From positions 124,001 through 188,000 of the forward strand of contig NZ_MWOK01000002.1 in the NCBI RefSeq assembly GCF_012932145.1: a stretch of DNA of 64,000 bases, given 5' to 3'. Both the position numbers and the translations under genes were made by a program. The DNA is from Acidovorax sp. SRB_14 (GTDB taxonomy: Bacteria; Pseudomonadota; Gammaproteobacteria; Burkholderiales; Burkholderiaceae_C). Of the stretch, positions 48,943-61,877 are shown in pieces; the first letter of the stretch is position 1, and every line of letters begins with the position of its first letter. A model generated the notes under the pieces. It ran no database searches, was not told the origin of the DNA, and saw only the letters and a program-made list of their open reading frames with translations.

Positions 48943-49419
48943 TCAGGCGTAGCTGACGCCGACGATCTCGTAGCGGCGGATGCCGCCCGGCGCCTGCACT
49001 TCGGCGGTGTCGCCGGACTCCTTGCCGATCAGCGCGCGCGCGATCGGGCTGGAGATGTTGATCAGGCCCAGCTTCAGGTCGGCCTCGTCTTCGCCGACGA
49101 TCTGGTACTTCACGGCGTCGCCCGTGTCCTCGTCTTCCAGCTCGACGGTGGCGCCAAACACCACGCGCCCGCCGGCGTCCAGCGTGGCCGGGTCGATGAC
49201 CTGGGCCACGGAGAGCTTGCCCTCGACCTCCTGGATGCGGCCTTCGATGAAGCCCTGGCGGTCCTTGGCGGCCTCGTACTCGGCGTTCTCGCTCAGGTCG
49301 CCCTGGGCGCGCGCCTCGGCGATGGCGGCAATCACCGCGGGTCGGTCCACGGTCTTGAGGCGGTGCAACTCGGTCTTGAGCTTTTCAGCACCGCGCTTGG
49401 TAATCGGAATGGTGGCCAT
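48943..49419 (-). CDS. greA: Transcription elongation factor GreA
   Basis: GreA rescues stalled RNA polymerase by stimulating transcript cleavage. The 158-residue protein has the N-terminal coiled-coil [20 protein letters not shown], the tip acidic residues in [20 protein letters not shown] (about 41-60), and the C-terminal FKBP-like domain ([34 protein letters not shown]). Length is standard. It is downstream of carB on the same strand after a terminator-like hairpin. Confidence 0.98.
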   Translation of the reverse strand: MATIPITKRGAEKLKTELHRLKTVDRPAVIAAIAEARAQGDLSENAEYEAAKDRQGFIEGRIQEVEGKLSVAQVIDPATLDAGGRVVFGATVELEDEDTGDAVKYQIVGEDEADLKLGLINISSPIARALIGKESGDTAEVQAPGGIRRYEIVGVSYA

Positions 49420-49500
49420 GTCTTGAGTCTCCACATACTTGATGCGCCGCACAGGGCGCGGCGAAATCCGCGTCGGGCATACATGCCATTGCGACGCCCC

Positions 49501-49534
49501 AAAAGCAAACCGCCGCACGTTGCCGCGCGGCGGT
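49501..49534 (-). terminator. Terminator-like hairpin after carB
   Basis: On the minus strand ACCGCCGC pairs perfectly with GCGGCGGT and is followed by TTTGCTTTTGG. It lies 39 nt after the carB stop and 82 nt before greA. The T-run is interrupted, so termination may be partial. Confidence 0.75.
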
Positions 49535-49572
49535 GTTGGTTCAGGCGGCCATTATGCCGCTTTTGGAAATGC

Positions 49573-52834
<3,262 letters not shown>

Positions 52835-52842
<8 letters not shown>

Positions 52843-54007
52843 TCTTGTGTGTCTCCATCAGGTCCGTGAAGCGGTCAAACAGGGTGTCGATGTCCGACGA
52901 GCCAGGCGAGGCCTCGGGATGGCCCTGGAAGCTGAATGCTGGGCGGTCGGTGTGCTCCAGGCCTTGCAAGGTGCCATCGAAAAGGCTCAGGTGCGTGGCC
53001 CGCAAGTGGGAGGGCAGCGCGTCCAGCTCGACCGCAAACCCGTGGTTCTGGCTGGTGATGCTGACGCGGCCGGTGGCCAGCTCTTTCACCGGGTGGTTGG
53101 CGCCGTGGTGGCTGTGGACCATCTTGAACGTCCTGGCGCCGGCGGCCAGGGCCATGATCTGGTGTCCCAGGCAGATACCGAACGTGGGAACGCCGCTGTC
53201 CACGATGGTGCGCACTGCCTCGATGGCGTAGGTGCAGGGTGCCGGGTCGCCCGGGCCGTTGGACAGGAACACGCCGTCGGGCTGCAGCGCCAGCACATCG
53301 GCCGCCGGCGTTTGCGCCGGCACCACCGTCACCTTGCAGCCGCGCTCGGCCAGCATGCGCAGGATGTTGCGCTTGACACCGAAGTCATAGGCAACGACAT
53401 GGAACCGGGGTGCGGTCTGCGTGCCGTAGCCCTGGCCCAGCGTCCATTCGGTTTCTGTCCAATCGTAGGAGGTGCCGGTCGTCACCACCTTGGCCAGGTC
53501 CAGGCCGGCCATGCTGGGCGCGGCCTGCGCAGCGGCAATCGCCTGGTCGATGTGTGCCTGCGTCACGGCTTCGCCCACGGCCAGGCCAACGATGGCGCCG
53601 TTTTGCGCGCCTTGGCTGCGCAGCAGACGGGTGAGCTGGCGGGTGTCGATGTTGGCGATGGCCACGGTCCCCTCGCGCACCAGGTAGGCGGACAGGGTTT
53701 CGGTGGAACGAAAGTTGCTGGCCAGCAAGGGCAGGTCTTTGATGACGAGGCCTGCGGCTTGGACTTTATGGGATTCGACGTCCTCGGCATTGACCCCATA
53801 GTTGCCGATGTGCGGATACGTGAGCGTCACGATCTGCTGGCAGTAGCTGGGGTCGGTGAGGACTTCCTGGTAGCCGGTCATGGAGGTGTTGAACACCACC
53901 TCGCCGACGGTGGTGCCAGTGGCACCAATCGAATTGCCGATAAAGACCGTGCCGTCTGCGAGCGCCAGGATGGCGGGCGGGAAGGTTCCCTGTAGAGACA
54001 AAAGCAC
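52835..54007 (-). CDS. carA: Carbamoyl-phosphate synthase small subunit
   Basis: CarA hydrolyses glutamine and channels ammonia to CarB. The 390-residue protein has the N-terminal synthase-interaction domain ([20 protein letters not shown]) and a class I amidotransferase domain with [18 protein letters not shown] (catalytic Cys near 270) and [14 protein letters not shown]; His and Glu of the triad lie in [10 protein letters not shown]. The start is the GTG at 54007, preceded by CGGAG at 8 nt; an upstream TTG is in frame but inside a hairpin. carA and carB overlap by 8 nt. Confidence 0.97.
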
Positions 54008-54044
54008 TGGGTACTCCGGTTTGGTTACGGTTACGCCCAGCGGC

Positions 54045-54064
54045 GCAAGAGACAAGTCTCTTGC
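54045..54064 (-). other. Perfect hairpin in the carA leader
   Basis: GCAAGAGAC and GTCTCTTGC form a 9-bp perfect inverted repeat around a 2-nt centre, 37 nt upstream of the carA GTG. It would be part of the leader RNA, or a dyad binding site for a regulator. No T-run follows, so it is not an ordinary terminator. Confidence 0.6.
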
Positions 54065-54129
54065 AAAAGCTTTTGTGGGGGTCGGCTAAGAAGCTGCGCT
54101 AGGCGTATGTGGGTGCGGAAAAGCCGCCC

Positions 54130-54135
54130 ATTATA
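54130..54135 (-). promoter_or_regulatory. -10 element of the carAB promoter
   Basis: A perfect TATAAT lies 122 nt upstream of the carA start. No good -35 hexamer is found at 15-18 nt, so an activator or other contacts may be needed. The implied leader of about 115 nt contains the hairpin at 54045-54064. Confidence 0.6.
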
Positions 54136-54184
54136 GCCAGCGCAATGCCGCCAATGCCGGCCGAACGCAGGAAAACCCGGCCTC

Positions 54185-54982
54185 TTACCGGGTTTGCGCG
54201 GACGCCGCGAAGGCGCCGACCGCGCTGGCGTGCAGGCAGATCGCGGCCGCGGCGGCCACGTTGAGCGACTCCTCGCCGCCCGGCTGGCCGATGCGCACCG
54301 ACAGCGCCGCGCGCGCCGCGACGGCCTCGCCCACGCCCTGCCCTTCATGGCCCAGGGCCCAGGCGCAGGGCCAGGGCAGGTGCTGCTGCTGTATCAGCGC
54401 GCCTTCGTGCGAGCTGGTCACGATGAGCGGCATCTGCAGGGCCTCGAGCGCATCGGGCTCCAGTGCCTCGACCAGGCGCAGACCGAAATGCGCGCCCATG
54501 CCGGCGCGCAGCACCTTGGGCGCCCACAGCGCTGCCGTGCCCTTGAGCGCCAGCACCTGGCCAAAGCCGAAAGCGGCGGCGCTGCGCAGGATGGAGCCGA
54601 CGTTACCGGCGTCCTGCACGCGGTCCAGCACCACGGTGGCGGTCGAGGGCGCCAGCGCGGGCGCGGCGGGAACGTCCATCAGGTAGCCCATCTGCGCGGG
54701 CGACTCCAAGCCGCTGATGTCGGCAAACAGCGCATCCGCGAGGACTATTATTTTGATAGCTGTTTGCGCATACTGGGCGGGCGCCAAAGGCCAAAAAGAC
54801 TCCGAAAACACGGCGACGGCGGGCGCCAGGCCGCGGGCCAGCGCCGCGCGGCACAGGTGGTCCCCCTCCAGCCAGACGCGGCCCTGCTTGCGGTAGGCCG
54901 TGCTGTCCTGCGCCAGGCGCCGCAGGTCCTTGACGAAGGCGTTGTCGCGCGACTGGATGTGGGTGACCTGGGCGGACGTCAT
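54185..54982 (-). CDS. TrmH/SpoU family RNA 2'-O-methyltransferase
   Basis: The 265-residue protein has a substrate-binding N-domain ([38 protein letters not shown]) and the SPOUT catalytic domain with the three SpoU motifs: [20 protein letters not shown] (Asn/Arg, about 135-154), ALGHEGQGV (about 216-224) and [17 protein letters not shown] (about 239-255). It modifies rRNA or tRNA ribose; the target is not clear. Its start overlaps rnhB stop (ATGA). A palindromic repeat lies inside the linker (54747-54799). Confidence 0.92.
   Translation of the reverse strand: MTSAQVTHIQSRDNAFVKDLRRLAQDSTAYRKQGRVWLEGDHLCRAALARGLAPAVAVFSESFWPLAPAQYAQTAIKIIVLADALFADISGLESPAQMGYLMDVPAAPALAPSTATVVLDRVQDAGNVGSILRSAAAFGFGQVLALKGTAALWAPKVLRAGMGAHFGLRLVEALEPDALEALQMPLIVTSSHEGALIQQQHLPWPCAWALGHEGQGVGEAVAARAALSVRIGQPGGEESLNVAAAAAICLHASAVGAFAASAQTR
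54747..54799 (+). repeat. Dispersed palindromic repeat, copy 10, inside the TrmH-type gene
   Basis: The plus strand reads TTATTTTGATAGCTGTTTGC, then GCATACTGGGCGGGCGCCAA and AGGCC. TTTTGATAGCTG and the GCGCC/AGGCC end fit the family. On the gene strand it encodes [14 protein letters not shown] in frame, in the linker between the two domains. Confidence 0.75.
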
Positions 54983-55608
54983 GCAGGGCTCCGGTGCAAA
55001 AGCTGCGCCACGGGCGCGAACGAGCTGCGGTGCAGCGGGCTGGCGCCGTGCGCGCGCAGCGCCGCCAGGTGGGCCGCCGTGCCATAGCCCTTGTGGCCGG
55101 CGAAGCCGTACTCGGGGTACTGGCCATGCACCTGCGCACACCAGCGGTCGCGGTGCACCTTGGCCAGGATGGACGCGGCCGAAATGGCTTGGACCAGGGC
55201 GTCGCCCTTGACGATGGCCTCGGCGGGCACGTCGAGCACCGGCAGGCGGTTGCCGTCGACCAGCACCATCACGGGCTTGAGGCGCAGGCCGAGCACGGCG
55301 CGGCGCATGGCCAGCAGGGTGGCCTGCAGGATGTTCAGGCGGTCGATTTCTTCGACGCTGGCCTCGGCAATGCTGCAGCACAGCGCCTTGGCGCGGATCT
55401 CGTCGAACAGCGCTTCGCGCCGCGCGGCGGTGAGCTTCTTGGAATCGGCCAGGCCCGCGATGGGGCGCAGGTCGTCGAGGATGACGGCCGCCGCCACCAC
55501 CGGCCCGGCCAGCGGGCCGCGGCCGGCCTCGTCCACCCCGGCCATCAGGCCGGGTGGGTGCCACTGCAGGCAGTGCTGCTCAGGGGTGGAGGATTTTGCG
55601 GATCGCAT
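54979..55608 (-). CDS. rnhB: Ribonuclease HII
   Basis: RNase HII removes single ribonucleotides from DNA. The 209-residue protein has the catalytic motif [20 protein letters not shown] (DE pair near residues 24-25), [39 protein letters not shown] with the third Asp, and [19 protein letters not shown]. The ATG at 55608 lies inside the end of lpxB (29-nt overlap). A start at 55545 (MAGVDEAG) is possible but would be unusually short at the N-terminus. It ends overlapping the methyltransferase start. Confidence 0.95.
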   Translation of the reverse strand: MRSAKSSTPEQHCLQWHPPGLMAGVDEAGRGPLAGPVVAAAVILDDLRPIAGLADSKKLTAARREALFDEIRAKALCCSIAEASVEEIDRLNILQATLLAMRRAVLGLRLKPVMVLVDGNRLPVLDVPAEAIVKGDALVQAISAASILAKVHRDRWCAQVHGQYPEYGFAGHKGYGTAAHLAALRAHGASPLHRSSFAPVAQLLHRSPA

Positions 55609-56740
55609 CGGCGGCCAATTGGGGAGTGTTGCGCTGCAGGCTGTGGTGCAGCGCGGTGAAGCGCTGCGCCAGCGCAGCCATGCGTTGGGGGTTGTCATGG
55701 CGGTCGTCGAACCACTGCAGCACGGCCGCGGCCAGAGCCTGCGGCGTGGCGGCGTCCTGGATCAGCTCGGGCACGACGAAGTCGCCACACAGAATATTGG
55801 GCAGGCCCACCCATGGCTGCAACTGCTTGCGCCGCATCAGGCGCCAGCTCAGGGGGTGCATGCGGTAGCCGATGACCATGGGGCGCTTGAACAGCGCAGC
55901 CTCCAGCGTGGCCGTGCCGCTGGCGATCAAGGTCACATCGCAGGCGGCCAGCACCGTGTGCGACTGGCCGGTGACGATGTGCACAGCGTCGCCGAGGCCG
56001 CACTCCTGCGCCATGCGCGCGATCCGATCGCGCAGCGCGGGCACCGCCGGCACTACCATTTTGATAGCTGGATGCGTTTGCCTGATAAGCGCTGCAGCCT
56101 GAAAGAACGCCGGAGTGATGTACTGCACCTCGGCCCGCCGGCTGCCCGGCAGGATGGCCAGGACCGCGTCGTCCAGGCCCAGTCCGAGCCGCGCGCGCGC
56201 GGCCGCGCGGTCGGGCTCCATCGGGATGACGGCGGCCAGCGGGTGCCCCACGTAGGTGGCGGCAATGCCGTGGCGCGCCAGCAGTTCGGGCTCGAACGGG
56301 AAGATGCACAGCACATGGTCGGTGCTGCGGCGGATTTTCTCGACCCGCTCGGCCCGCCAGGCCCAGATCGACGGACAGACGAAATGCACGGTCTTGACGC
56401 CGGCGGCGCGCAGGTCGGCCTCCAGGCCCAGGTTGAAGTCGGGCGCGTCGACACCGATGAACACGTCGGGCTTGTGCTGCAGCAGGCGCGCGCGCAGCTG
56501 CTTGCGAATGCCGATGATTTCGGCCAGGCGGCGCAGCACCTCGAAGCTGTAGCCGTGCACGGCCAGCTTCTCGCTCGGCCACCAGGCATCAAAGCCGCGC
56601 TGCGCCATCTGCGGTCCGCCGATGCCCTGGCTGGGCAGGTCGGGCCACAGGCTGCGCAGGCCATCGAGCAGCAGGCCGGCGAGCAGGTCGCCAGACGTCT
56701 CGCCCGCCACCATCGCGACGCGAGGTACTGGATGGGTCAT
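55580..56740 (-). CDS. lpxB: Lipid-A-disaccharide synthase
   Basis: LpxB joins UDP-diacylglucosamine and lipid X into the lipid A disaccharide at the inner membrane. The 386-residue GT-B enzyme has [20 protein letters not shown] (about 8-27), [66 protein letters not shown], and [20 protein letters not shown]. Length is standard. Its gene starts 4 nt after the lpxA stop. A palindromic repeat copy lies inside it at 56057-56106. Confidence 0.98.
   Translation of the reverse strand: MTHPVPRVAMVAGETSGDLLAGLLLDGLRSLWPDLPSQGIGGPQMAQRGFDAWWPSEKLAVHGYSFEVLRRLAEIIGIRKQLRARLLQHKPDVFIGVDAPDFNLGLEADLRAAGVKTVHFVCPSIWAWRAERVEKIRRSTDHVLCIFPFEPELLARHGIAATYVGHPLAAVIPMEPDRAAARARLGLGLDDAVLAILPGSRRAEVQYITPAFFQAAALIRQTHPAIKMVVPAVPALRDRIARMAQECGLGDAVHIVTGQSHTVLAACDVTLIASGTATLEAALFKRPMVIGYRMHPLSWRLMRRKQLQPWVGLPNILCGDFVVPELIQDAATPQALAAAVLQWFDDRHDNPQRMAALAQRFTALHHSLQRNTPQLAADAIRKILHP
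56057..56106 (+). repeat. Dispersed palindromic repeat, copy 11, inside lpxB
   Basis: The plus strand reads CATTTTGATAGCTGGATGCG, then TTTGCCTGATAAGCGCTGCA and GCC, among the best copies in the window. On the gene strand it encodes [13 protein letters not shown] in frame. From memory of E. coli LpxB the corresponding segment is the same length, so the repeat seems to replace rather than lengthen the coding sequence. Confidence 0.85.
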
Positions 56741-56744
56741 GGGG

Positions 56745-57533
56745 TCAACGCGCGATGCCGCGCGCGGAGGTGTCAAGAAAGGCCAGCAGGAGCGCGATGT
56801 CGCCCTCTGCCTCCGGGTGCATGCCGGGCAGTTCGGCAATGGCGCTGCGCGCGGCCTCGAAGGTCAGGCCCTGGCGGTACAGCAAGCGGTGCATCTGCTT
56901 GATGGCGGCGATGCGGGCGGGCGAGAAACCACGCCGGCGCAGGCCTTCGAGGTTGAGCCCGCGCACGGCCAGCGGGTTGCCGTCGACCATCATGAAGGGC
57001 GGCACGTCCTGCGAAATGTGGCTGGCAAAACCGGCCATCACGTGCGCGCCGACCTGGGTGAACTGGTGCACCCCGGTCAGGCCGCCAATGATGGCGCGGT
57101 CGCCCACGTGCACGTGGCCGGCCAGCGTCGCGTTGTTGGCCAGGATGGTCTGGTCGCCCACCACGCAGTCGTGCGCGATGTGCACGTAGGCCATGATCCA
57201 GTTGTCGTTGCCGATGGTGGTCACGCCCCGGTCCTGCGCGGTGCCGGTATTGAAGGTGCAGAACTCGCGGATGGTATTGCGGTCGCCAATCACCAGGCGC
57301 GTGGGTTCGCCTGCGTACTTCTTGTCCTGCGGCGCGGCGCCGAGCGAGGCGAACTGGAAAATGCGGTTGTCGCGGCCGATGGTGGTGTGTCCCTCGATCA
57401 CGCAATGTGCGCCCACGGTGGTACCCGCACCGATGGTGACCTGGGGACCGATCACGCAGTACGGGCCAATGTGGACCGAGCTGTCGATGCGCGCCTGCGC
57501 GTCAACCACAGCGGTGGGATGGATGCTGCTCAC
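56745..57533 (-). CDS. lpxA: UDP-N-acetylglucosamine acyltransferase
   Basis: LpxA adds the first 3-hydroxyacyl chain to UDP-GlcNAc in lipid A synthesis. The 262-residue protein is a left-handed beta-helix of hexapeptide repeats starting [20 protein letters not shown], contains the catalytic His region [15 protein letters not shown] (His near 125), and [20 protein letters not shown], and ends with the helical C-domain ([20 protein letters not shown]). Size is standard. It follows fabZ after 21 nt. Confidence 0.98.
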   Translation of the reverse strand: MSSIHPTAVVDAQARIDSSVHIGPYCVIGPQVTIGAGTTVGAHCVIEGHTTIGRDNRIFQFASLGAAPQDKKYAGEPTRLVIGDRNTIREFCTFNTGTAQDRGVTTIGNDNWIMAYVHIAHDCVVGDQTILANNATLAGHVHVGDRAIIGGLTGVHQFTQVGAHVMAGFASHISQDVPPFMMVDGNPLAVRGLNLEGLRRRGFSPARIAAIKQMHRLLYRQGLTFEAARSAIAELPGMHPEAEGDIALLLAFLDTSARGIAR

Positions 57534-57554
57534 GGAAAATTCACCTCAGAAGCA

Positions 57555-57995
57555 TCAGGCCACGGAGCGCATGGTGCACATGAGTTCGGCTTCGCAAGCC
57601 ACTTCGTCACCCACGCTGGCCACACCCTTGAACTTCCAGATGCCACCACGCACGCGGTCGATGGTGATGGACAGGATCAGCTGGTCGCCCGGCTCTACCG
57701 GGCGCTTGAAACGCGCGCCGTCGATACCGACGAAATAGTAGATGTTGTTTTCATCTGGCACCTTGCCCATGGCATCAAAAGCCAACAGGCCCGCCGCCTG
57801 TGCCAACGCTTCGAGGATCAATACACCAGGCATCACAGGGCGACCGGGGAAATGCCCCATGAAATACGGCTCATTGAACGTGACGTTCTTGATGGCCTTG
57901 ATGCGGGTGTTGCTCTCAAGCTCGATCACCTTGTCCACCAACAGAAACGGGTAACGGTGGGGCAGTTGCTTGAGAATTGCGTGGATATCCATCAT
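57555..57995 (-). CDS. fabZ: 3-hydroxyacyl-[ACP] dehydratase FabZ
   Basis: FabZ dehydrates 3-hydroxyacyl-ACP in fatty acid elongation and competes with LpxA for the same substrate. The 146-residue hot-dog protein has [20 protein letters not shown], the catalytic His in [20 protein letters not shown] (His near 54) with the catalytic Glu nearby, and [19 protein letters not shown]. The start at 57995 is supported by GGAAG; the next ATG (57992) is equally in frame. Confidence 0.98.
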   Translation of the reverse strand: MMDIHAILKQLPHRYPFLLVDKVIELESNTRIKAIKNVTFNEPYFMGHFPGRPVMPGVLILEALAQAAGLLAFDAMGKVPDENNIYYFVGIDGARFKRPVEPGDQLILSITIDRVRGGIWKFKGVASVGDEVACEAELMCTMRSVA

Positions 57996-58011
57996 CGAGT
58001 TGTTCTTCCGT

Positions 58012-58989
58012 TCATGCTGCCTTGAGGGCCTGCTCCAGCGCCTTGATGCGCTCGCGCAAGCTGTGCAGTTGTTTGAGTGTCGCAGCGTTCTTTTCCCAGC
58101 GCGCATTGTCGTCGATGGGGAACATGCCGGTGTACTGCCCAGGCCGGGTGAGCGAGCGGGTGACCACTGTGGCCGCAGAGATGTGCACGTTGTCCGCCAG
58201 CGTCAGATGCCCGAGCACGATGGCGCCGCCGCCGACCGTGCAATGCGCGCCGATGGTGGCGCTTCCGGCCACACCCACGCAGCCGGCCATGGCCGTGTGG
58301 CGGCCCACGCGCACGTTGTGGCCAATCTGCACGAGGTTGTCGAGCTTGACACCATCCTCGATCACGGTGTCCAGCAGTGCGCCGCGGTCGATGCAGGTGT
58401 TCGCGCCGATCTCGACATCGTCGCCAATGCGCACGGCGCCCAGCTGCTCGATCTTCACCCAGGCGCCGCCTTCGCTGGCAAAGCCAAAGCCATCAGCACC
58501 AATGACCACGCCCGCATGCACGATGCAGCGCGCGCCGATGTGGCAGTCCTCGCCCACGGTGACGCGCGACTTGAGCACGGTGCCCGCGCCCACGTGGGCG
58601 CCACGCTCCACGACGCACAAAGGGCCTATCGATGCACTGGGATGCACGAGGGCCGCGCTATCGACCACCGCGCTGGCATGCACTCCCGCCACCGGGGGCG
58701 GCGCGTGGTGTTTCTTCCAGAGCTGCGTGGCACGGGCGAAATACACATAGGGATCGTCCGCAACAATGCACGCGCCCCGCGCCAGCGCGGCATCTCGCAG
58801 CGCGGGCGCCACAATGACACAGGCCGCCTTGGAGGCGGCCAGTTGCTGCTGGTAGCGCGGGTTGCTCAGGAAGCTCAGGTCCCGGAGCCCCGCCACATCG
58901 AGCGGCGCAAGCCGATCGATGGGTAGGTCGGGGTCGGCTTCGAGGGTTCCGCCCAGTGCCTCGACGAACTGCGCAAGACGCAGGCTCAC
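58012..58989 (-). CDS. lpxD: UDP-3-O-acylglucosamine N-acyltransferase
   Basis: LpxD adds the second 3-hydroxyacyl chain. The 325-residue protein has the N-terminal uridine-binding domain ([32 protein letters not shown]), and a hexapeptide-repeat helix with the catalytic His region in [20 protein letters not shown] (near 235-254), [20 protein letters not shown] and [18 protein letters not shown] at the C-terminus. It starts 27 nt after skp and ends 16 nt before fabZ. Confidence 0.98.
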   Translation of the reverse strand: MSLRLAQFVEALGGTLEADPDLPIDRLAPLDVAGLRDLSFLSNPRYQQQLAASKAACVIVAPALRDAALARGACIVADDPYVYFARATQLWKKHHAPPPVAGVHASAVVDSAALVHPSASIGPLCVVERGAHVGAGTVLKSRVTVGEDCHIGARCIVHAGVVIGADGFGFASEGGAWVKIEQLGAVRIGDDVEIGANTCIDRGALLDTVIEDGVKLDNLVQIGHNVRVGRHTAMAGCVGVAGSATIGAHCTVGGGAIVLGHLTLADNVHISAATVVTRSLTRPGQYTGMFPIDDNARWEKNAATLKQLHSLRERIKALEQALKAA

Positions 58990-59016
58990 TGGGCCCCCAC
59001 CGCACGCAGCCCGTGC

Positions 59017-59535
59017 TTACTTGCCGGACGCCGCATTGAGTGCCTTGAGCACCTTCTCGGTGATGTCGTGCTTGGGGTTGATGTACACGGCCTCTTGCAG
59101 GATCACGTCGTACTTTTCAGCTTCGGCCACCTGCTTGACCACCTTGTTGGCGCGCTCCAGCACCTGGCTGAGCTCTTCGTTCTTGCGCGCGTTCAGGTCT
59201 TCCTGGAACTCGCGGCGCTTGCGCTGGAAGTCGCGGTCCTGGTCCACCAGCTGGCGCTGGCGCGCGGTGCGCTGGCTCTCGGCCATGGTCGGGGCATCAC
59301 GCTCGAACTTCTCGGTCGCAGCCTTCAGCGTGTTGCCTTGGTCGATCAGTTCCTTTTCGCGGCGGGAGAATTCCTGCTCCAGCTTGGCCTGCGCGGCCTT
59401 GGCGCTGTTGGCTTCCCGGAAGATGCGGTCGGTGTTGACAAAGCCAGCCTTGAACTCCTGCGCATGTGCCGGCGCAGCGGCCACCAGGGAACCCAAAAGC
59501 AGGGCCAGGGAAAAATGGCGAGAAAGAGATTTCAT
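59017..59535 (-). CDS. skp: OmpH/Skp family periplasmic chaperone
   Basis: The 172-residue protein has a Sec signal peptide (FSLALLLGSLVAAAPAHAQE), a short start GFVNTDRIFREANSAKAAQA, and long alpha-helical, charged coiled-coil segments (KELIDQGNTLKAATEKFERD, QLVDQDRDFQRKRREFQEDL), ending in a return strand DVILQEAVYINPKHDIT. This is the trimeric jellyfish-like chaperone that holds outer membrane proteins for BamA. The start ATG overlaps the bamA stop by one nucleotide (TAATG). Confidence 0.95.
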   Translation of the reverse strand: MKSLSRHFSLALLLGSLVAAAPAHAQEFKAGFVNTDRIFREANSAKAAQAKLEQEFSRREKELIDQGNTLKAATEKFERDAPTMAESQRTARQRQLVDQDRDFQRKRREFQEDLNARKNEELSQVLERANKVVKQVAEAEKYDVILQEAVYINPKHDITEKVLKALNAASGK

Positions 59536-61832
59536 TAGAAGGACGTTCCAATCTGGAATTGCAGTTTCTGGATTCTATCGCCGGCGAACTTGCGCACCGG
59601 CTGGGCAAAGGCAATGCGCAACGGGCCCAGCGGGGATATCCAGCTCAAGCCGATTCCCGCGGACGCACGCATTTCACTGAAATTTACTTTCTCATGGTCG
59701 CCGTACACGTTGCCCACGTCGACGAAGGTGAACACGCGCAGCGTGCGATCATTGCCCGCGCCGGGGAAAGGCGCAATCAGTTCCGCATTGAGCGTGACTT
59801 TTTTCGGCCCACCCAGCGACGAGCCTGTCACGTCGCGCGGCCCCAGGGTGCCCTGGTCAAAACCCCGCACCGAACCCAGGCCGCCCGAATAGAAGTTCTT
59901 GAACACCGGGAAAGGACGGCCATTCATGCCCTTGCCCAGACCCAGCTCACCATTGAAGGCCAGGGTGAACTTCTTGTTCAGGGGGACATATTGCTGGTAC
60001 TGGTAGTTGGCGCGCACATAGCGAGCGTCGCCAGCCACCGACCATTCGGAATTGAGGCGCTGGTAGCGGCCTGAATTGGGTGCCAGAGCACTGTCGCGGT
60101 CGTCGCGCGTCCAGCCAATGGTGAGCGGCACAGACGCGCTGGTGAAGCCAAAGCGGTCTGCATAGTCCAGGTAAGCGGCTGGGATGTTGGTACCTGGCTT
60201 GATTTGGGTCTGCTCCAGGCCACCACCGAAGAACACGGTATCGGTTTCGCTGAATGGGACGCCGAAACGCATGCTGGCGCCCGTGGTGACCAATTCGTAA
60301 TTTCCGCCTTGGTCCTGGTACGGCTTGTCGGTGCGGTAATACAGGTCCAGCGTGCGCGAGACGCCATCCGGCGTGAAATACGGGTTGGTGGTGCTGAGCA
60401 CCAGGGTGCGCCGGTACTTGCTGGTGTTGACTTCCACACCCAGGAAGTTGCCGGAGCCGAAGGCGTTTTCCTGCTTGATCGCAAAAGACAGGGCAATCTT
60501 TTCGGCGCTGGAGAAACCTGCGCCCAGTTGCAGGGAACCCGTGGGCTTTTCGGCCACGGTGATCAGCAAGTCCACCTGGTCGGGGGCGCCGGGCACTTCC
60601 TGCGTCTCCACATTGACCTCGGTGAAATAGCCCAGGCGGTCCACGCGGTCGCGCGAGAGCTTGATCTTGTCGCCGTCGTACCACGACGCCTCGAACTGGC
60701 GGAATTCGCGCCGCACCACTTCGTCGCGCGTGCGGTTGTTGCCAGCCACATTGATGCGCCTGACGTAAGCACGGCGCGCTGGCTCGGCCTGCAGCACGAA
60801 GGCGACGCGGTTGTTGGCGCGGTCGACCTCGGGCACGGCTTCGACCCGCGCGAACGCAAAGCCGAAATTGGCGAAATAGTCGGTGAAAGCTTTGGTGGTG
60901 GCCGCCACTTCGTCGGCGTTGTACGGCTCGCCCGGCCGGATGGTGACCAGCGACTTGAACTCGTCTTCGCGGTCGAGGTAGTTGCCTTCGAGCTTGACGC
61001 CCGAGACCACATAGCGCTGGCCTTCGGTGACATTCACGGTGACCGAGATATCCTGCTTGTCGGGCGAAATGGCCACCTGGGTGGAATCGATGCGGAACTC
61101 CAGATAGCCGCGCTGCAGGTAGTAGGAGCGCAGGGTTTCCAGGTCGGCATTGAGTTTGGTGCGTGCGTAGCGGTCGGACTTGGTGTACCAGCTCAGCCAG
61201 CCGCCGGTGTCCTGCTCGAACAGGCCCTTGAGCGTGGATTCGCTGAACGCCTGGTTGCCGACGATGCGGATGTCCTTGATGCGCGCCGGCTCGCCCTCGA
61301 CCACGGTGAAGGTGAGGTTGACGCGGTTGCGCTCGATCGGTGTCACGGTCGTCACCACGTCGACTGCATAAAAACTCTTGTTCAGGTACTGGCGCTTGAG
61401 TTCCTGCTCGGCCCGGTCGGCCAGCGCCTTGTCGAACGGGCGCCCCTCGGCCAGACCGACGTCGCGCATGCTCTTCTTGAGCGCTTCCTTGTCGAATTCG
61501 CGCGCACCCGCAAAGTCCACATCGGCGATGGTGGGGCGCTCTTCGACCACCACCACGAGCACGTTGCCACTGGCTTCCAGCCGCACGTCCTTGAACAGCC
61601 CCAGCGCAAACAGCGCACGGATCGCTGCAGCGCCTTTTTCGTCGTTGTATTCATCGCCCACGCGCACCGGCATGGAGGCAAAGACGGTTCCCGGCTCGAC
61701 GCGCTGCAGGCCCTCGACCCGGATGTCCTGGACCTTGAACGGCTCCAGGGCCCATGCCGCCTGGGCGGCAAAAATCATGGCGGCAACGGCTGACGCGGTG
61801 CGCACGCCAAAGCGATGGATGTGTTTTTTCAT
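59535..61832 (-). CDS. bamA: Outer membrane protein assembly factor BamA
   Basis: BamA inserts beta-barrel proteins into the outer membrane. The 765-residue protein has a signal peptide (TASAVAAMIFAAQAAWALEP), five POTRA domains (IRVEGLQRVEPGTVFASMPV begins POTRA1; PTIADVDFAGAREFDKEALK starts POTRA2), and a 16-strand barrel from about residue 420. The lid-loop motif VRGFDQGTLGPRD and the C-terminal barrel signature LRIAFAQPVRKF plus final Phe are visible. The ATG at 61832 gives the best signal peptide. Confidence 0.98.
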   Translation of the reverse strand: MKKHIHRFGVRTASAVAAMIFAAQAAWALEPFKVQDIRVEGLQRVEPGTVFASMPVRVGDEYNDEKGAAAIRALFALGLFKDVRLEASGNVLVVVVEERPTIADVDFAGAREFDKEALKKSMRDVGLAEGRPFDKALADRAEQELKRQYLNKSFYAVDVVTTVTPIERNRVNLTFTVVEGEPARIKDIRIVGNQAFSESTLKGLFEQDTGGWLSWYTKSDRYARTKLNADLETLRSYYLQRGYLEFRIDSTQVAISPDKQDISVTVNVTEGQRYVVSGVKLEGNYLDREDEFKSLVTIRPGEPYNADEVAATTKAFTDYFANFGFAFARVEAVPEVDRANNRVAFVLQAEPARRAYVRRINVAGNNRTRDEVVRREFRQFEASWYDGDKIKLSRDRVDRLGYFTEVNVETQEVPGAPDQVDLLITVAEKPTGSLQLGAGFSSAEKIALSFAIKQENAFGSGNFLGVEVNTSKYRRTLVLSTTNPYFTPDGVSRTLDLYYRTDKPYQDQGGNYELVTTGASMRFGVPFSETDTVFFGGGLEQTQIKPGTNIPAAYLDYADRFGFTSASVPLTIGWTRDDRDSALAPNSGRYQRLNSEWSVAGDARYVRANYQYQQYVPLNKKFTLAFNGELGLGKGMNGRPFPVFKNFYSGGLGSVRGFDQGTLGPRDVTGSSLGGPKKVTLNAELIAPFPGAGNDRTLRVFTFVDVGNVYGDHEKVNFSEMRASAGIGLSWISPLGPLRIAFAQPVRKFAGDRIQKLQFQIGTSF

Positions 61833-61877
61833 GAATGAAGCCGGTGCCGCCAAGGCCACACACTGGCGGACAGAAGA

